Assembly: GCF_030056665.1 (NCBI RefSeq)
Contig: NZ_JASHIG010000001.1
Length of the DNA stretch: 64,000 bases
Direction: 5' to 3' (one strand)
From: Flectobacillus roseus
GTDB taxonomy: Bacteria; Bacteroidota; Bacteroidia; Cytophagales; Spirosomataceae
Below the pieces are notes generated by a model, which saw nothing but the letters and a program-made list of their open reading frames with translations, ran no database searches and had not been told where the DNA came from. The stretch's first letter is position 1. Each line of letters begins with the position of its first letter. Made by a program: the position numbers and the translations under genes. Below, one piece after another: positions 16,076 to 25,652 of the stretch.

Positions 16076-16894
16076 TTAAACAGCTACATTGTTTTCACGT
16101 AGAGCAGCATTTAAGGAAGTTTTCAAATCTGTACTTTCTTTACGTTTGCCAATAATCAAGGCACATGGTACATTGTAATCACCTGAAGGGAATCTTTTGG
16201 TGTATCCGCCTGGAATTACAACACAGTTTTCAGGAACATATCCAATATACTCAACTGGCTCGGGTCCGGTTACATCAATGATTTTAGAAGAACCTGTAAT
16301 TGTTACACCAGCACCTAATACCGCTCTTTTACCGATGTGTGCACCTTCAACCACAATACATCTTGATCCGATGAATGCGCCATCTTCAATGATTACTGGG
16401 GCCGCTTGAGGCGGTTCTAATACGCCACCAATACCAACTCCACCACTAAGGTGAACATCTTTTCCAATTTGAGCACAACTTCCTACTGTAGCCCAAGTAT
16501 CAACCATTGTACCAGAATCAACGTAAGCACCAATGTTTACGTAAGAAGGCATCATGATAACTCCTTTAGCTAAATATGCTCCATAACGAGCTACTGCAGG
16601 AGGAACTACACGTACACCTAGACCAGCGTAGTCAGTTTTCAATTTCATCTTATCGTGGAATTCAAAGATTCCTACTTCTTGTACTTCCATTTTACGAATT
16701 GGGAAATACATTACGATAGCTTTTTTTACCCAGTCGTTAACAGTCCAAGAACCATCTTCGTTTGGTTGAGCTGTACGAAGTTGTCCTTTGTCAACTTGCT
16801 CTACAACGTATTCGATTGCTTGTATTGTTTCAGGAGTTGAGCGGAGGCTAGTATCGTCCCAAGCCTTCTCGATAATTTCTTTTACGTTTTCCAT
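16076..16894 (-). CDS. dapD: 2,3,4,5-tetrahydropyridine-2,6-dicarboxylate N-succinyltransferase
   Basis: Transfers succinyl from succinyl-CoA to tetrahydrodipicolinate in the lysine/diaminopimelate pathway that also feeds peptidoglycan. The 272-aa protein has the alpha-helical N-terminal domain (KEIIEKAWDD...TPETIQAIEYVVEQ), then a left-handed beta-helix of hexapeptide repeats (VVPPAVARYGAYLAKGVIMM to GAHIGKRAVLGAGVTITGSSKIIDV) with the conserved SYVNIGAYVDSGTMVDTWATVGSCAQIG and GGVLEP segments. Length matches the family (about 270-275). It is transcribed alone, with a long gene-free region upstream. Confidence 0.97.
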   Translation of the reverse strand: MENVKEIIEKAWDDTSLRSTPETIQAIEYVVEQVDKGQLRTAQPNEDGSWTVNDWVKKAIVMYFPIRKMEVQEVGIFEFHDKMKLKTDYAGLGVRVVPPAVARYGAYLAKGVIMMPSYVNIGAYVDSGTMVDTWATVGSCAQIGKDVHLSGGVGIGGVLEPPQAAPVIIEDGAFIGSRCIVVEGAHIGKRAVLGAGVTITGSSKIIDVTGPEPVEYIGYVPENCVVIPGGYTKRFPSGDYNVPCALIIGKRKESTDLKTSLNAALRENNVAV

Positions 16895-18252
16895 TGAATA
16901 CTGTGAATAAATACATTTTTAATTCAGGCACAAAGAAAACATATTTAACCGACACAGACACTATATACGTGGAGGAAAATCAGATTTTGAGGGTGATTTT
17001 TAAGAGTAAAAAGTAGAGTTATTTGAATAAAAAAACTGGATTTTATGAGAATTAATAGACGAAAGTGTACTTGAATTTCAACTTGAGGTTAGATATGTTA
17101 AATACCTGATTGTGTGAAATTTACAGCATTGTTAAATTGGGTATAATGTTGTAAACAAAATTATATTTGGTGAAATAATTTAGAAAAAATAGACAATAGT
17201 GCACCACGAGGAGGCGCAATAAAAATGATGAATAAGAGAAGATTTTTTCTGTAAGGATGAGCAAAAGAATAAGTAATTATTCTTAAACAAAGAAAGGAAA
17301 AATAAATGAAAAATCCTAGCTTTTTCTATAATATTTAAGCGAAACCAAGGATTATTATTCCTTAAAAAATGTTAAAAAACTAGTCAGACTTTCAGGTGGA
17401 GGACTAAATCTTCAGATGAAAAATCCATTTTCTCAAACCTCTGATCGTGCTTGTGAACCAAACTTAGACATCGTTTTAAATCAGAATTAGAAAACAGATC
17501 TGAAAAAGAAATGAAGTTAAGTTAAAAAATCATTGCCATGGTATATGAAAATCCTTCATGAGTTGGCTACCCTAATTATGAGGAAATCTATTAGTTCTAC
17601 AGTATATTTTAATCTTTAATATGGTATATGGTTCAAGAAATCCATATCATATGGTTTCTTTTAAAATGAAATAACAAGTCGAAGCGGAGGATGAATTTTG
17701 CTTGAACAACCATGACATTCTTGTATGTTATTTTCTAAGCTGATATGAAAGATAAACTTAAATGTTGTTGTAGCGTTTCATTGAAGTATGTCTCTTATTA
17801 ATCCGAAAATAATGGATCACTCCTATCACTGGTATAATAAAAAAAGTATTTCCTTCCTTTCAACGCTGCAGACCACTCTCTGGTATTCTCATTTGAAAAG
17901 CATATTTGTATCATTCAGGTAAATGAAGACACTTGTTTTGCATTCATATCTAATAAAAGAGGGCTTACAATTAACCACAGTGAGTTTTAATTGAATTCAA
18001 ATGCCCTCGCTCCTATTGTTATGGTAATTCAGCAGTCTTCTATTTGTCTCATTCATATAACTATATTATAGACTAGATACAGCAAAACTAAACACTATTA
18101 TTTTTAGTAATAAATTTCACTTTGCTAATATTTTTGTCAATTTTTTTAGCTTTTTACTAATACTACTAACTAATTACTAATTATTGTATTGGATTTACTA
18201 ATGATGCTAATCCAATCTTTTATCGTTTTTACAGATGTTTTCTTCTTCTTTC
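16895..18252. other. 1.4-kb gene-free region between dapD and gapA
   Basis: No plausible coding frame. Visible structure: an imperfect inverted repeat AAGAAATCCATAT / ATATGGTTTCTT at 17635-17660, and an ATTCTCA core near 17885. The tract 18060-18200 is extremely AT-rich. Likely holds the dapD promoter and upstream elements of gapA; nothing more is supported. Confidence 0.5.
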
Positions 18253-18284
18253 TTTGGAAAAAGGTTCTAAATCCAGTATTTTTG
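18253..18284 (+). promoter_or_regulatory. gapA promoter
   Basis: TTTG (18253-18256), 20 nt, TATTTTTG (18277-18284): a full match to the Bacteroidota -33/-7 pattern, giving a leader of about 27 nt before the ATG at 18318. Confidence 0.75.
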
Positions 18285-18317
18285 TAGAGTGTTTAAACTA
18301 TTATCCCTTATATAAAA

Positions 18318-19331
18318 ATGGCTAAAATTAAAGTTGCAATTAATGGCTTTGGTCGTATTGGTCGTCTAGCGTACCGTCAAATCTACAACATGCCTGGTAT
18401 TGACGTTGTTGCTATCAATGACTTAACTAGTCCCTCTACTCTAGCACACTTGTTGAAATATGACAGTGCTCAAGGTAGATTCAACCAAGAAGTTACTTCT
18501 ACAGAAAATAGCATTATCGTTAACGGTGAGGAAGTAAAAATCTATGCTCAACGTAACCCAGCTGATATCCCTTGGGGAGAGCATGATGTAGATGTAGTTT
18601 TAGAATGTACTGGTTTCTTCACAGACAAAGACAAAGCTGCTGCTCACTTACAAGCAGGTGCAAAAAGAGTTATCATCTCTGCTCCTGCTACTGGAGATTT
18701 GAAAACAATCGTATTCAACGTTAACCATTTGACATTAGATGGAACGGAGGATGTTATTAGTGCTGCAAGTTGTACAACCAACTGTCTTGCTCCTATGGCA
18801 AAAGCATTAAACGATAACTTCGGTATCTCAATGGGTACAATGACTACAGTTCACGCTTACACTAACGATCAAAATACTTTAGATGCTCCACATCCAAAAG
18901 GAGATTTACGCCGTGCTAGAGCTGCTGCTGCTAACATTATCCCAAATAGCACAGGTGCTGCAAAAGCGATCGGTTTAGTATTACCAGAATTGAAAGGTAA
19001 ATTAGACGGTGGTGCTCAACGTGTTCCTACAATCACAGGTAGTTTAACTGAATTGGTTACTATCTTAGATAAAAAAGTAACTGTTGAAGAAGTTAATGCT
19101 GCTGCTAAAGCTGCTGCAAACGAATCATTTGGCTATACTGAGGATGAAATCGTATCTAGCGATATCATCGGAATTAGCTTTGGTAGCTTATTCGATGCTA
19201 CTCAAACTAAAGTTATCACTGTTGGTGACCAACAATTAGTGAAAACAGTTAGCTGGTATGACAACGAAATGAGTTATGTAAGCCAATTGGTAAGAACTGT
19301 TAAATATTTCGCTGAATTAATCAGTAAATAA
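18318..19331 (+). CDS. gapA: Type I glyceraldehyde-3-phosphate dehydrogenase
   Basis: Glycolytic and gluconeogenic enzyme oxidising and phosphorylating glyceraldehyde 3-phosphate with NAD+. The 337-aa protein has the N-terminal Rossmann motif INGFGRIGRLAYR, Asp35 in AINDLTSP (usual for NAD preference), the catalytic SCTTNCLAP with Cys152, His179 in TTVHAYTNDQ, and the C-terminal WYDNEMSYVSQLV. Codon use looks highly biased to T-ending Ala and Gly codons (GCT, GGT), consistent with high expression, as does the near-consensus promoter. Monocistronic, with a terminator after it. Confidence 0.97.
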   Translation: MAKIKVAINGFGRIGRLAYRQIYNMPGIDVVAINDLTSPSTLAHLLKYDSAQGRFNQEVTSTENSIIVNGEEVKIYAQRNPADIPWGEHDVDVVLECTGFFTDKDKAAAHLQAGAKRVIISAPATGDLKTIVFNVNHLTLDGTEDVISAASCTTNCLAPMAKALNDNFGISMGTMTTVHAYTNDQNTLDAPHPKGDLRRARAAAANIIPNSTGAAKAIGLVLPELKGKLDGGAQRVPTITGSLTELVTILDKKVTVEEVNAAAKAAANESFGYTEDEIVSSDIIGISFGSLFDATQTKVITVGDQQLVKTVSWYDNEMSYVSQLVRTVKYFAELISK

Positions 19332-19348
19332 TTCAACATATTGAAAGG

Positions 19349-19377
19349 AAAGGAGGCCTAGGTCTCCTTTTTTTTTG
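19349..19377 (+). terminator. gapA terminator
   Basis: AAAGGAG (19349-19355) pairs with CTCCTTT (19364-19370), with extra pairing in the loop (CC/GG), followed by a nine-T run. Confidence 0.85.
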
Positions 19378-19429
19378 CTTTATTGGTATTTGAAATAAAA
19401 TCTAACCTTTTAATTCTCAAAAACACCTC

Positions 19430-19440
19430 CTGAGAATCGA
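19430..19440. repeat. CTGAGAATCG-family repeat core
   Basis: CTGAGAATCGA in the gap between gapA and trmB; same core as the copies at 4783, 10856 and 32713. Confidence 0.4.
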
Positions 19441-19539
19441 GTAAAAAGATCCACACTAAAACCAGATAAGATACAAAACCCTAAGAACACAAAAAAAGTC
19501 CCCACCAATGCAAGGACTTTATTCTACTTTTGTAATTAT

Positions 19540-20205
19540 TTAGGAATTATGCTTAAACTTAGCCGACAAGTAATTGATATTATATCCTTTTTCGGTGAAT
19601 ATCTGCTCAAATCTGGTCTTAATTCCATAGTGACGAACATTTAGTTCAGAATTGTATAAATCTTTCGTATAAGCCAATTCTACGACGCCAAACTCTGGGA
19701 GAACCTCCAGTGTATAATCAAACAACAGCTCACTATCCGTTTTCAAATGCAATAATCCATCGTTTTGTAAGATTTCTTTATATAATTCTAGAAATCTTGG
19801 ATTTGTTAAACGTCGCTTTATCCCACTTTTTAAGGGTTGAGGATCAGGAAAAGTAATCCATATTTCTGAAATTTCGTCTTTTTCAAAGAAGTCCAATAGT
19901 TGATGGATTTTAGTTCTAAGAAATGCCACATTTAAAAGACTATTTTCATTAGCAAATTTAGCACCAACAGCAATTCTATCACCTTTGATATCTACACCAA
20001 TAAAATTCTTTTCTGGAAAAATTTGAGCTAAGCCAACAGTATACTCCCCTTTCCCACAACCAAGCTCTAAAACGATTGGTTGTTTTTTTTTGAACATAAT
20101 TTCGTTCCACTGACCCTTAATTGTTTCATAAAGGGGTTTTCCTGACTCTAAAACGTTAGAAAGCGCTTTACTAAGCGCAAACCTGTCTGATTTCTTTCTT
20201 GACAC
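19540..20205 (-). CDS. trmB: tRNA (guanine(46)-N7)-methyltransferase
   Basis: SAM-dependent methyltransferase that makes 7-methylguanosine at position 46 in the tRNA variable loop. The 221-aa protein has the SAM-binding motif VLELGCGKGEYTVGLA (about residues 46-61), the NFIGVDIKGDRIAVGAK second strand, the catalytic-region IWITFPDPQPLKSGIKRRLT, and the YKDLYNSELN...KTRFEQIF C-terminal segment typical of TrmB. Length fits. A 326-bp gap separates it from folC, so co-transcription is uncertain. Confidence 0.94.
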   Translation of the reverse strand: MSRKKSDRFALSKALSNVLESGKPLYETIKGQWNEIMFKKKQPIVLELGCGKGEYTVGLAQIFPEKNFIGVDIKGDRIAVGAKFANENSLLNVAFLRTKIHQLLDFFEKDEISEIWITFPDPQPLKSGIKRRLTNPRFLELYKEILQNDGLLHLKTDSELLFDYTLEVLPEFGVVELAYTKDLYNSELNVRHYGIKTRFEQIFTEKGYNINYLSAKFKHNS

Positions 20206-20287
20206 AGTAAAAATTTGTTATTGAAAATTGATTAAAACTATCTGATAAATAAGAATTTACCTTTAAAATACCTAAAATTAAGTCGCT

Positions 20288-20342
20288 TGAGAATTAAATG
20301 AAAAATATTCGCTGTACCTTTTCCCAATACATTTAATTCTCA
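20288..20342. repeat. Inverted repeat with TGAGAAT ends
   Basis: TGAGAATTAAATG (20288-20300) and CATTTAATTCTCA (20330-20342) are perfect 13-bp inverted arms with a 29-nt loop. The ends resemble the TGAGAAT core of the dispersed repeat family. The rest of the 20.2-20.5 kb gap shows nothing else. Confidence 0.6.
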
Positions 20343-20531
20343 GAACCTTCGTTTTGGCCTATAATATAGAGTTGAAGGAAATATTTCAAACAATTTCAGA
20401 TTTGGGATTTATGATTTCCAAAAGAAAGAAACATACCTTTAATTTTTACAAATTTCTAAAAGCTAACACTTCCCAAATCAAACATCCTGAATAAAGAGTT
20501 TTAAAATACTACATTCATTAATGCGTTACTT

Positions 20532-21824
20532 CTATAGTTGATGAATTCCTGCTACAACAAAGGTACTCCCTCCTACATATACAAAATCATCTTCATTGGC
20601 ATGCTGAACGACCCAATCAATTGCATCATTGACATCATTGATTACTGACCCCTCCAGTTGGAAGTTTTTGGCCAACTTTTGTAAATCTCTTGCATCTAGT
20701 GCTCGAGGAACATCGGCTTGACAAAATACATATTTGGCAGACTTAGGTAGGATGTTCAGAATTCCTTGGATATCCTTATCGCTCACAAATCCTAAGATCA
20801 TCCATAATTGTTGATATTTGTATTTCCCTAGAGTCTCCAAATTTTCTAAAATTCCAGCAAGGTTGTGTCCAGTGTCACAGACGACCGTTGGCTTTTCTTG
20901 AAGCAATTGCCATCTACCTTTCAGACCTGTGTTCGTCACAACTTGAGATACTCCCCTTTCCAACGCATTTTTAGAGATAGTAAAACCTCTCGAATTGAGA
21001 ATATCTATAGCGTTGATAATACCTTTTAGATTATCTATTTGATATTTACCAGTAAGCTGCGATTGTAATTTGATTACTTCTTTGTTTTGAATATCAAAGT
21101 ACTCTATTTTTACACAATTTTCATAAACTGAATATTCATTCAATTTGTATCTATCTGATGCAAAGGAAATTACAGATGATGTCTCAACTGCTTTATTTTG
21201 AAACACTACATCGGCTTCAGCCTGTCTTTGAGAGATAACAACTGGAATTTCTGGCTTTATGATACCTGCTTTTTCTGTTGCAATAGCTTCAATTGTATTT
21301 CCTAAGATGTCTGTATGATCAAAACTAATATTAGTAATCAGAGAGAGTTCTGGAGTAATCACATTTGTTGAATCCAAACGTCCTCCCAAACCTACCTCTA
21401 TGATAGCAATATCTACGTTTTGAGAGGCAAAATACTCAAAAGCCAACCCAACAGTACATTCGAAAAATGAAGGCCTTAAATCTAATATAAACGACTTATT
21501 CCTTTCAACGTAGTCTACAACCTCCTGTTCTGGAATGAGCTGACCATTAATCCTGATTCGCTCGGTAAATGATTTTAGATGTGGCGAAGTGTAAAGACCT
21601 GTTTTGTATCCTGCTTCTTGTAAAATTGATGCCAAAAAATGAGAAGAACTTCCTTTTCCATTGGTACCCCCTACATGGATGCTTTTGAATTTTTGTTGTG
21701 GATTTCCCAAATGTTCACAAATGGCTAAGGTATTTTTTAAGTCCGCTTTATAGGCTTTTTTACCTTCTCTGTGAAAAACTGGCAATAATTGATAGAGATA
21801 GTCAATCGTTTCTTGATAATTCAT
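20532..21824 (-). CDS. folC: Bifunctional dihydrofolate/folylpolyglutamate synthase
   Basis: ATP-dependent Mur-ligase-like enzyme adding glutamate to dihydropteroate and then to folates. The 430-aa protein has the P-loop IHVGGTNGKGSSSHFL (about residues 49-64), the folate-loop region GLYTSPHLKSFTERIRING, the Mg2+ site IIEVGLGGRLDSTNV, the SFDHTDILGNTIEAIATEKAGI segment, and the C-terminal domain start KGRWQLL...PTVVCDTGHN. It lies 32 bp downstream of tonB, but a strong hairpin with a T run on the minus strand lies between them, so its expression may be partly uncoupled. Confidence 0.95.
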   Translation of the reverse strand: MNYQETIDYLYQLLPVFHREGKKAYKADLKNTLAICEHLGNPQQKFKSIHVGGTNGKGSSSHFLASILQEAGYKTGLYTSPHLKSFTERIRINGQLIPEQEVVDYVERNKSFILDLRPSFFECTVGLAFEYFASQNVDIAIIEVGLGGRLDSTNVITPELSLITNISFDHTDILGNTIEAIATEKAGIIKPEIPVVISQRQAEADVVFQNKAVETSSVISFASDRYKLNEYSVYENCVKIEYFDIQNKEVIKLQSQLTGKYQIDNLKGIINAIDILNSRGFTISKNALERGVSQVVTNTGLKGRWQLLQEKPTVVCDTGHNLAGILENLETLGKYKYQQLWMILGFVSDKDIQGILNILPKSAKYVFCQADVPRALDARDLQKLAKNFQLEGSVINDVNDAIDWVVQHANEDDFVYVGGSTFVVAGIHQL

Positions 21825-21827
21825 AAT

Positions 21828-21863
21828 ACAAAAAAATAAAGTAGTGCGTTACCGCACTACTTT
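21828..21863 (-). terminator. Terminator or attenuator between tonB and folC
   Basis: AAAGTAGTGCG (21838-21848) and CGCACTACTTT (21853-21863) form a perfect 11-bp stem with a TTAC loop. Read on the minus strand it is followed by a T-rich run that reaches almost to the folC ATG. The tonB stop codon (21857-21859) lies inside the stem. Confidence 0.8.
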
Positions 21864-22804
21864 GATGAAATTCTAAAAGTTATGGTTCCTACCGAAATAT
21901 CAGGTCTTTCTCCTGCGGAAGTCGGACGGAAGGTTAATTTTTGTACGGCTCTTTTATATTTCTGTGTAACTGATGGACTTAAGCTTGATTCGATTGTTTC
22001 TACTACTTGTACAACTCCATCTGAATCTACTTTCAGTCTAAATTTCACAATTCCTGTTTCATCTGAGTCATCATTTACTTCTGGTCTACTGTTCCAAGTC
22101 CATCCAGCTAGGCTAATAGCGGTACCTGATCCATTTCCACCATTTCCGCCGTTGCCACTTCCTGGAGGTACAGGATTATAAGTGCCTCCCTTTACTGTAT
22201 TTCCGTTTGGCTGACCTTTGTTTCCTACACCTTTTCCATCTCCATCAGAACCACCACCCGTTCTAGGGTCTGTTCCAGAGGTTCCATTTCCACCTGTTCT
22301 TACAGGAATGGTTGCTCCTTTAATCACTTGCTGTTCAACTGGTTTAGCAGGAGTTGGTTTGGTAACCGGTACGTTGGCTTTAGGATTTTCTTTTGCCTTC
22401 TCTACCTTTTTAGTTACTTCTGGCACCTTCACTGGACTAGGTCGCGTACTTTTAATAACTTCTGGTTCAGGACTAGGCTTAGCTTTTACAGGTTTTACCT
22501 TTTCTACAATCGGAGTCGGCTCTTTCTTAGGTAAAGGCTTGACTTCTGCAGGCTTTGAATCGTATTCGTTTTTTGCCTTGTTACCATGGTTTTTGGTATA
22601 AACAGAACCACTACCATCTTTGTCTGTTCCAAAATTGACGATAAATCCGCCACCCCCAATTTTTTCCACTTTTTTATTTTCCTCTGCATTCCAAACTGTC
22701 ACATACCATAACATTATGAATAGTAGTATGTTGATAGCACTGGTAACAATAAAGGCAAATTGCCGATTTTGTTTTTCTTCTTGTTCTAGATTATAGGTAG
22801 ACAT
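21857..22804 (-). CDS. TonB family energy transducer
   Basis: Inner-membrane protein linking the proton-motive force to outer-membrane transport. The 315-aa protein has a short cytoplasmic N-terminus, one transmembrane helix (about residues 17-38, FAFIVTSAINILLFIMLWYVTV), a long Pro/Lys/Glu-rich spacer (about 75-165), a Gly/Asn-rich low-complexity stretch (about 175-225), and a C-terminal TonB-like domain (GIVKFRLKVDSDGVVQVVETI, then KLTFRPTSAGERPDISVGTITFRI). It lacks the usual YP motif, as do many Bacteroidota TonB-family proteins. It is 12 bp downstream of the HU-SPOR gene. ExbB/ExbD are not in the window. Confidence 0.85.
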   Translation of the reverse strand: MSTYNLEQEEKQNRQFAFIVTSAINILLFIMLWYVTVWNAEENKKVEKIGGGGFIVNFGTDKDGSGSVYTKNHGNKAKNEYDSKPAEVKPLPKKEPTPIVEKVKPVKAKPSPEPEVIKSTRPSPVKVPEVTKKVEKAKENPKANVPVTKPTPAKPVEQQVIKGATIPVRTGGNGTSGTDPRTGGGSDGDGKGVGNKGQPNGNTVKGGTYNPVPPGSGNGGNGGNGSGTAISLAGWTWNSRPEVNDDSDETGIVKFRLKVDSDGVVQVVETIESSLSPSVTQKYKRAVQKLTFRPTSAGERPDISVGTITFRISSK

Positions 22805-22816
22805 TCGTTAGCGCTA

Positions 22817-23836
22817 TTATTTTTTTGAAGACTTAAATATCCAAGCAGAAGCTCTTAGTTTCGACTTGATTGTTGCCGACTCTGTATATGCTTCATTTTC
22901 ATTATTATACGAATTGGCAGATACTTTAATCAACTTTCCTTTTCTTTCTGGTTCAATCACAGAGGCGTTCGAAAATCCTTTTGATTGAAGTTCTTTTACA
23001 AATTTTTGGGCATTGGCCTCATTGCCAAAACTACCTACAATAACGAAATAATCGCCTTTATTGGTATAAGAAGGGCTATTTTCTTTCAAAACAGTAGAAT
23101 CAGGTTTAGCTTGAATAACTCTTGAAGAGGTATCAATCTGAGACTTTGTAACAATCACCGGGGCTGGCACTGGTTTTCTTGCCGTTATACCCACGAAAGG
23201 ATTCATAGTGCTGAGACTATTTTGCTCCTCGTAAGAAAGAATTCCGATACCCAATAAAACTGCAGTAGCAACACCTGTCATAAATGGTATTAACTTCTTT
23301 ACGGTTGCAGCAGTTTTTTTTGAAGTCTTAACGACTCTTTCAGCTGCTCGGTCAGCACCTTTGAAGGCTAACAGTTTAGATTTTGACTCTATTTTTGGAG
23401 TTTCAACTTCTTGATTTCTCTTTGGATAGATATTAATAGTACTCAGTCCAAAACTGTCAGAACAATAGTTTTGCTCTGCTAAAGGTGTAAATACGAGTTT
23501 ATTTTCTTTGTTTAATTCAAAGAAACCGATTTTCTCTAAGTAAACTTGTTCTGAATTTCTAAGTCTAAATTTAAGAGCATCCACAAATGCCCTAATTTTT
23601 ATCGTTGATTCTTCTAGTGAGATACCTTCTGACTTAGCGATAAAATGAGACAATAAGCCATCGTCATTTTTCAAAAGACTGTTGAATGCCACCCAGCGCT
23701 TGGCAGGTGAGATAAAATTCAACGAGCGGTCTAGTTTTGCACTTTGGAAGTTGGTAATAAACCCACCAAAGTCTGGAACGACCACACAATCGCGCTCGAA
23801 TAAAAGCTCCTGAATATAGTGTTGAATTGTTGCCAT
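22817..23836 (-). CDS. CCDC81-like HU domain and SPOR domain membrane protein
   Basis: A 339-aa protein combining an N-terminal prokaryotic HU-like domain of the CCDC81 type (IQHYIQELLFERDCVVVPDFGGF, then NDDGLLSHFIA and VYLEKIGFFELN, residues about 1-140), one transmembrane helix (about 185-203, FMTGVATAVLLGIGILSY) and a C-terminal SPOR domain (DYFVIVGSFGNEANAQKFVKELQSKGFSNASVIE, about 262-335). SPOR domains bind denuded peptidoglycan, so the protein likely spans from the cytoplasm to the cell wall, perhaps at division sites. The role of the HU-like part (DNA or protein binding) is not known. First gene of the group with tonB; a large hairpin separates it from the barrel gene upstream. Confidence 0.85.
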   Translation of the reverse strand: MATIQHYIQELLFERDCVVVPDFGGFITNFQSAKLDRSLNFISPAKRWVAFNSLLKNDDGLLSHFIAKSEGISLEESTIKIRAFVDALKFRLRNSEQVYLEKIGFFELNKENKLVFTPLAEQNYCSDSFGLSTINIYPKRNQEVETPKIESKSKLLAFKGADRAAERVVKTSKKTAATVKKLIPFMTGVATAVLLGIGILSYEEQNSLSTMNPFVGITARKPVPAPVIVTKSQIDTSSRVIQAKPDSTVLKENSPSYTNKGDYFVIVGSFGNEANAQKFVKELQSKGFSNASVIEPERKGKLIKVSANSYNNENEAYTESATIKSKLRASAWIFKSSKK

Positions 23837-23854
23837 AGAATTGTCAGAAAATAA

Positions 23855-23918
23855 AAAATCGTGTAATTATCTTAAAATCAATAACCTGAATTATTGAGAA
23901 AAATAATTACACGATTTT
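23855..23918. terminator. Large nested hairpin upstream of the HU-SPOR gene
   Basis: Perfect 16-bp inverted arms AAAATCGTGTAATTAT (23855-23870) and ATAATTACACGATTTT (23903-23918). The loop holds a second hairpin, TCAATAA / TTATTGA (23878-23897). On the minus strand a T-rich run follows, so it may end the TPR-barrel transcript. Confidence 0.65.
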
Positions 23919-23936
23919 AAGAAATTGTGTTACAAT

Positions 23937-25616
23937 TTAAAAAGAAAATGACAATCCTGCAAGGAAGTTGGCACCCTGAACAGGATAATAAAGGTATCTT
24001 TGGTAATTTTTATTAAAAATATTATTAGCTGAAAGGAATACATCAAATCTTTCACTGATAAAGAAGGTAAACTTCAAGTTCAAATCAAATATCGGATTGA
24101 GCGTTACTTGTTGATTTGTTTGTCCATTGAGTCCTTTCAATCCTGTAAGCACATAAAAATCGGATGTTACTAGCATTTTTTCTCTAATCAGATACTGATT
24201 TGACCATGTAGCTTTGAATGCAGGACGATGCCAAGCCTCTTTTAGGTTACCGAGATTACTATAAATGTAATAATCCATCAGTAAAGATGAACGAAACAGT
24301 TGTGGTATCTCATAATTGATTTGTCCTGAAAGACTTGTTACATGAACTTTTGTGGTATCGTTAGAATACAAAATTTCAAATTTTGTTGAATCTGTACGAG
24401 AATTGTTCAGCACGTAGAAATTTTTGTAGGTAGCATAACTTCCTTTCAACTCACCAGAGAGACCTCCATAAAGATTGGCTTTGACTCCTGCATATATATC
24501 AGACAGTTTTCTGGTTGGTTTTAAAGACTGAAAACGACCTAACCATTGATTTTCCTGAAGAATTGTTGTGAGGTTATTCGCCATAACATCTCCTTCATAA
24601 CCTGCGTATAGCTTGATTCCATCCATCAACTGATAATCAGCTTTTAGGACAGGGAGTACATAGGTTTCATTTTCGGTAGTTTTTTCCTTGCTATTAGCAA
24701 GCATTACCCCCAATGTCACACTAAATAATTCGTCTTTGTATTTAAAGTTAGGAACCAACTTGTACAAATTGCGGTAAGTAGTCAATGAATCTTGAGATTG
24801 TGCCAAGACCATCTGTCCATCAAAATTGGCTGAAAGTTTATCAGTTAAAGGAAATGACGCCGACATACCTGCATCCCAAAGTAATTCATTTGCTCCTAAC
24901 TTTGTGAAAAGGTAGGATAATTTTGAACGAAAGACATAATCAATGGGTGAGGTTTTACTTGTGTTAGAAACAGTCCCATCAAAATTGAATTTATTCCATG
25001 AGTTAAAAATGGTTTCTTTATCAAATGAATATACCTTAGGTTGGTATCCATAATAATAAAAACCTTTACGTTTCCAACCTAAGGAACCCTCTAGTTTTAC
25101 AGAGTTAAACTGAGTGCGACTATGCACCTTAATTTGGTTATCCGACTCGCCAGAATAGTTAGCACCTACAGGACCTAATCGATAGGCATTGTGTTTAACA
25201 TAAATACCATGATAGTTTTCTTCTCCTACGGCAATACCTGCATGCCCTTCGAGGTAAGTATGACCAAAATTCCCGAAACCTGCCCTTATCACATTATTAT
25301 ATTTTGATAATTGGACAGGCGTGACTGGATTTACAGGCATTTGTACCTGATTGGAAATCTCTGTAATTCTTCCATTATTAGGTACTTCAGAAAACAAAAA
25401 TCTCAAGGGTGGTCTCGGTACCGTATTGGGTGGGGTCACCATTTTTTCGAGTTTCCTCACTGGAGGAGGTACAATAACCTTTTTTTGTTCCTTGGTGACA
25501 TTTACTTCTGAATTATCTATTTTCCCTTCTTTTTTCTTATCTTGAGAAACACCCTGAGAGGCAAATCCAAGAAGCATTATGCTGGCCAGAGAAAGTTTTA
25601 ATGATGTATGATGCAT
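23937..25616 (-). CDS. Outer-membrane beta-barrel protein (TonB-dependent receptor-like)
   Basis: A 559-aa exported protein. Residues 1-24 are a signal peptide (ending GFASQGVSQ). A Pro-rich N-terminal stretch (VIVPPPVRKLEKMVTPPN) leads into many alternating amphipathic strands (YLEGHAGIAVGEENYHGIYVKH, FKYKDELFSVTLGVMLA and so on), and the protein ends in FLAGLSFSF, the terminal-Phe signature for BAM-assembled barrels. The final part (SERFDVFLSANNIFNKNYQRYLYYPVQG) is typical of TonB-dependent receptors, but the protein is short and no clear plug domain or TonB box is seen, so it may be a receptor-derived porin. Follows the 1000-aa TPR gene by 36 bp. Confidence 0.8.
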   Translation of the reverse strand: MHHTSLKLSLASIMLLGFASQGVSQDKKKEGKIDNSEVNVTKEQKKVIVPPPVRKLEKMVTPPNTVPRPPLRFLFSEVPNNGRITEISNQVQMPVNPVTPVQLSKYNNVIRAGFGNFGHTYLEGHAGIAVGEENYHGIYVKHNAYRLGPVGANYSGESDNQIKVHSRTQFNSVKLEGSLGWKRKGFYYYGYQPKVYSFDKETIFNSWNKFNFDGTVSNTSKTSPIDYVFRSKLSYLFTKLGANELLWDAGMSASFPLTDKLSANFDGQMVLAQSQDSLTTYRNLYKLVPNFKYKDELFSVTLGVMLANSKEKTTENETYVLPVLKADYQLMDGIKLYAGYEGDVMANNLTTILQENQWLGRFQSLKPTRKLSDIYAGVKANLYGGLSGELKGSYATYKNFYVLNNSRTDSTKFEILYSNDTTKVHVTSLSGQINYEIPQLFRSSLLMDYYIYSNLGNLKEAWHRPAFKATWSNQYLIREKMLVTSDFYVLTGLKGLNGQTNQQVTLNPIFDLNLKFTFFISERFDVFLSANNIFNKNYQRYLYYPVQGANFLAGLSFSF

Positions 25617-25652
25617 AATAAATGAAAGTCTTTGATTAAGAATAAATTTAGA

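Noticed and set aside
22218..22601. A 127-codon plus-strand frame rich in Pro and Gly
   Set aside because: It is antisense to the low-complexity Pro/Gly region of tonB, whose composition keeps the opposite frame open.
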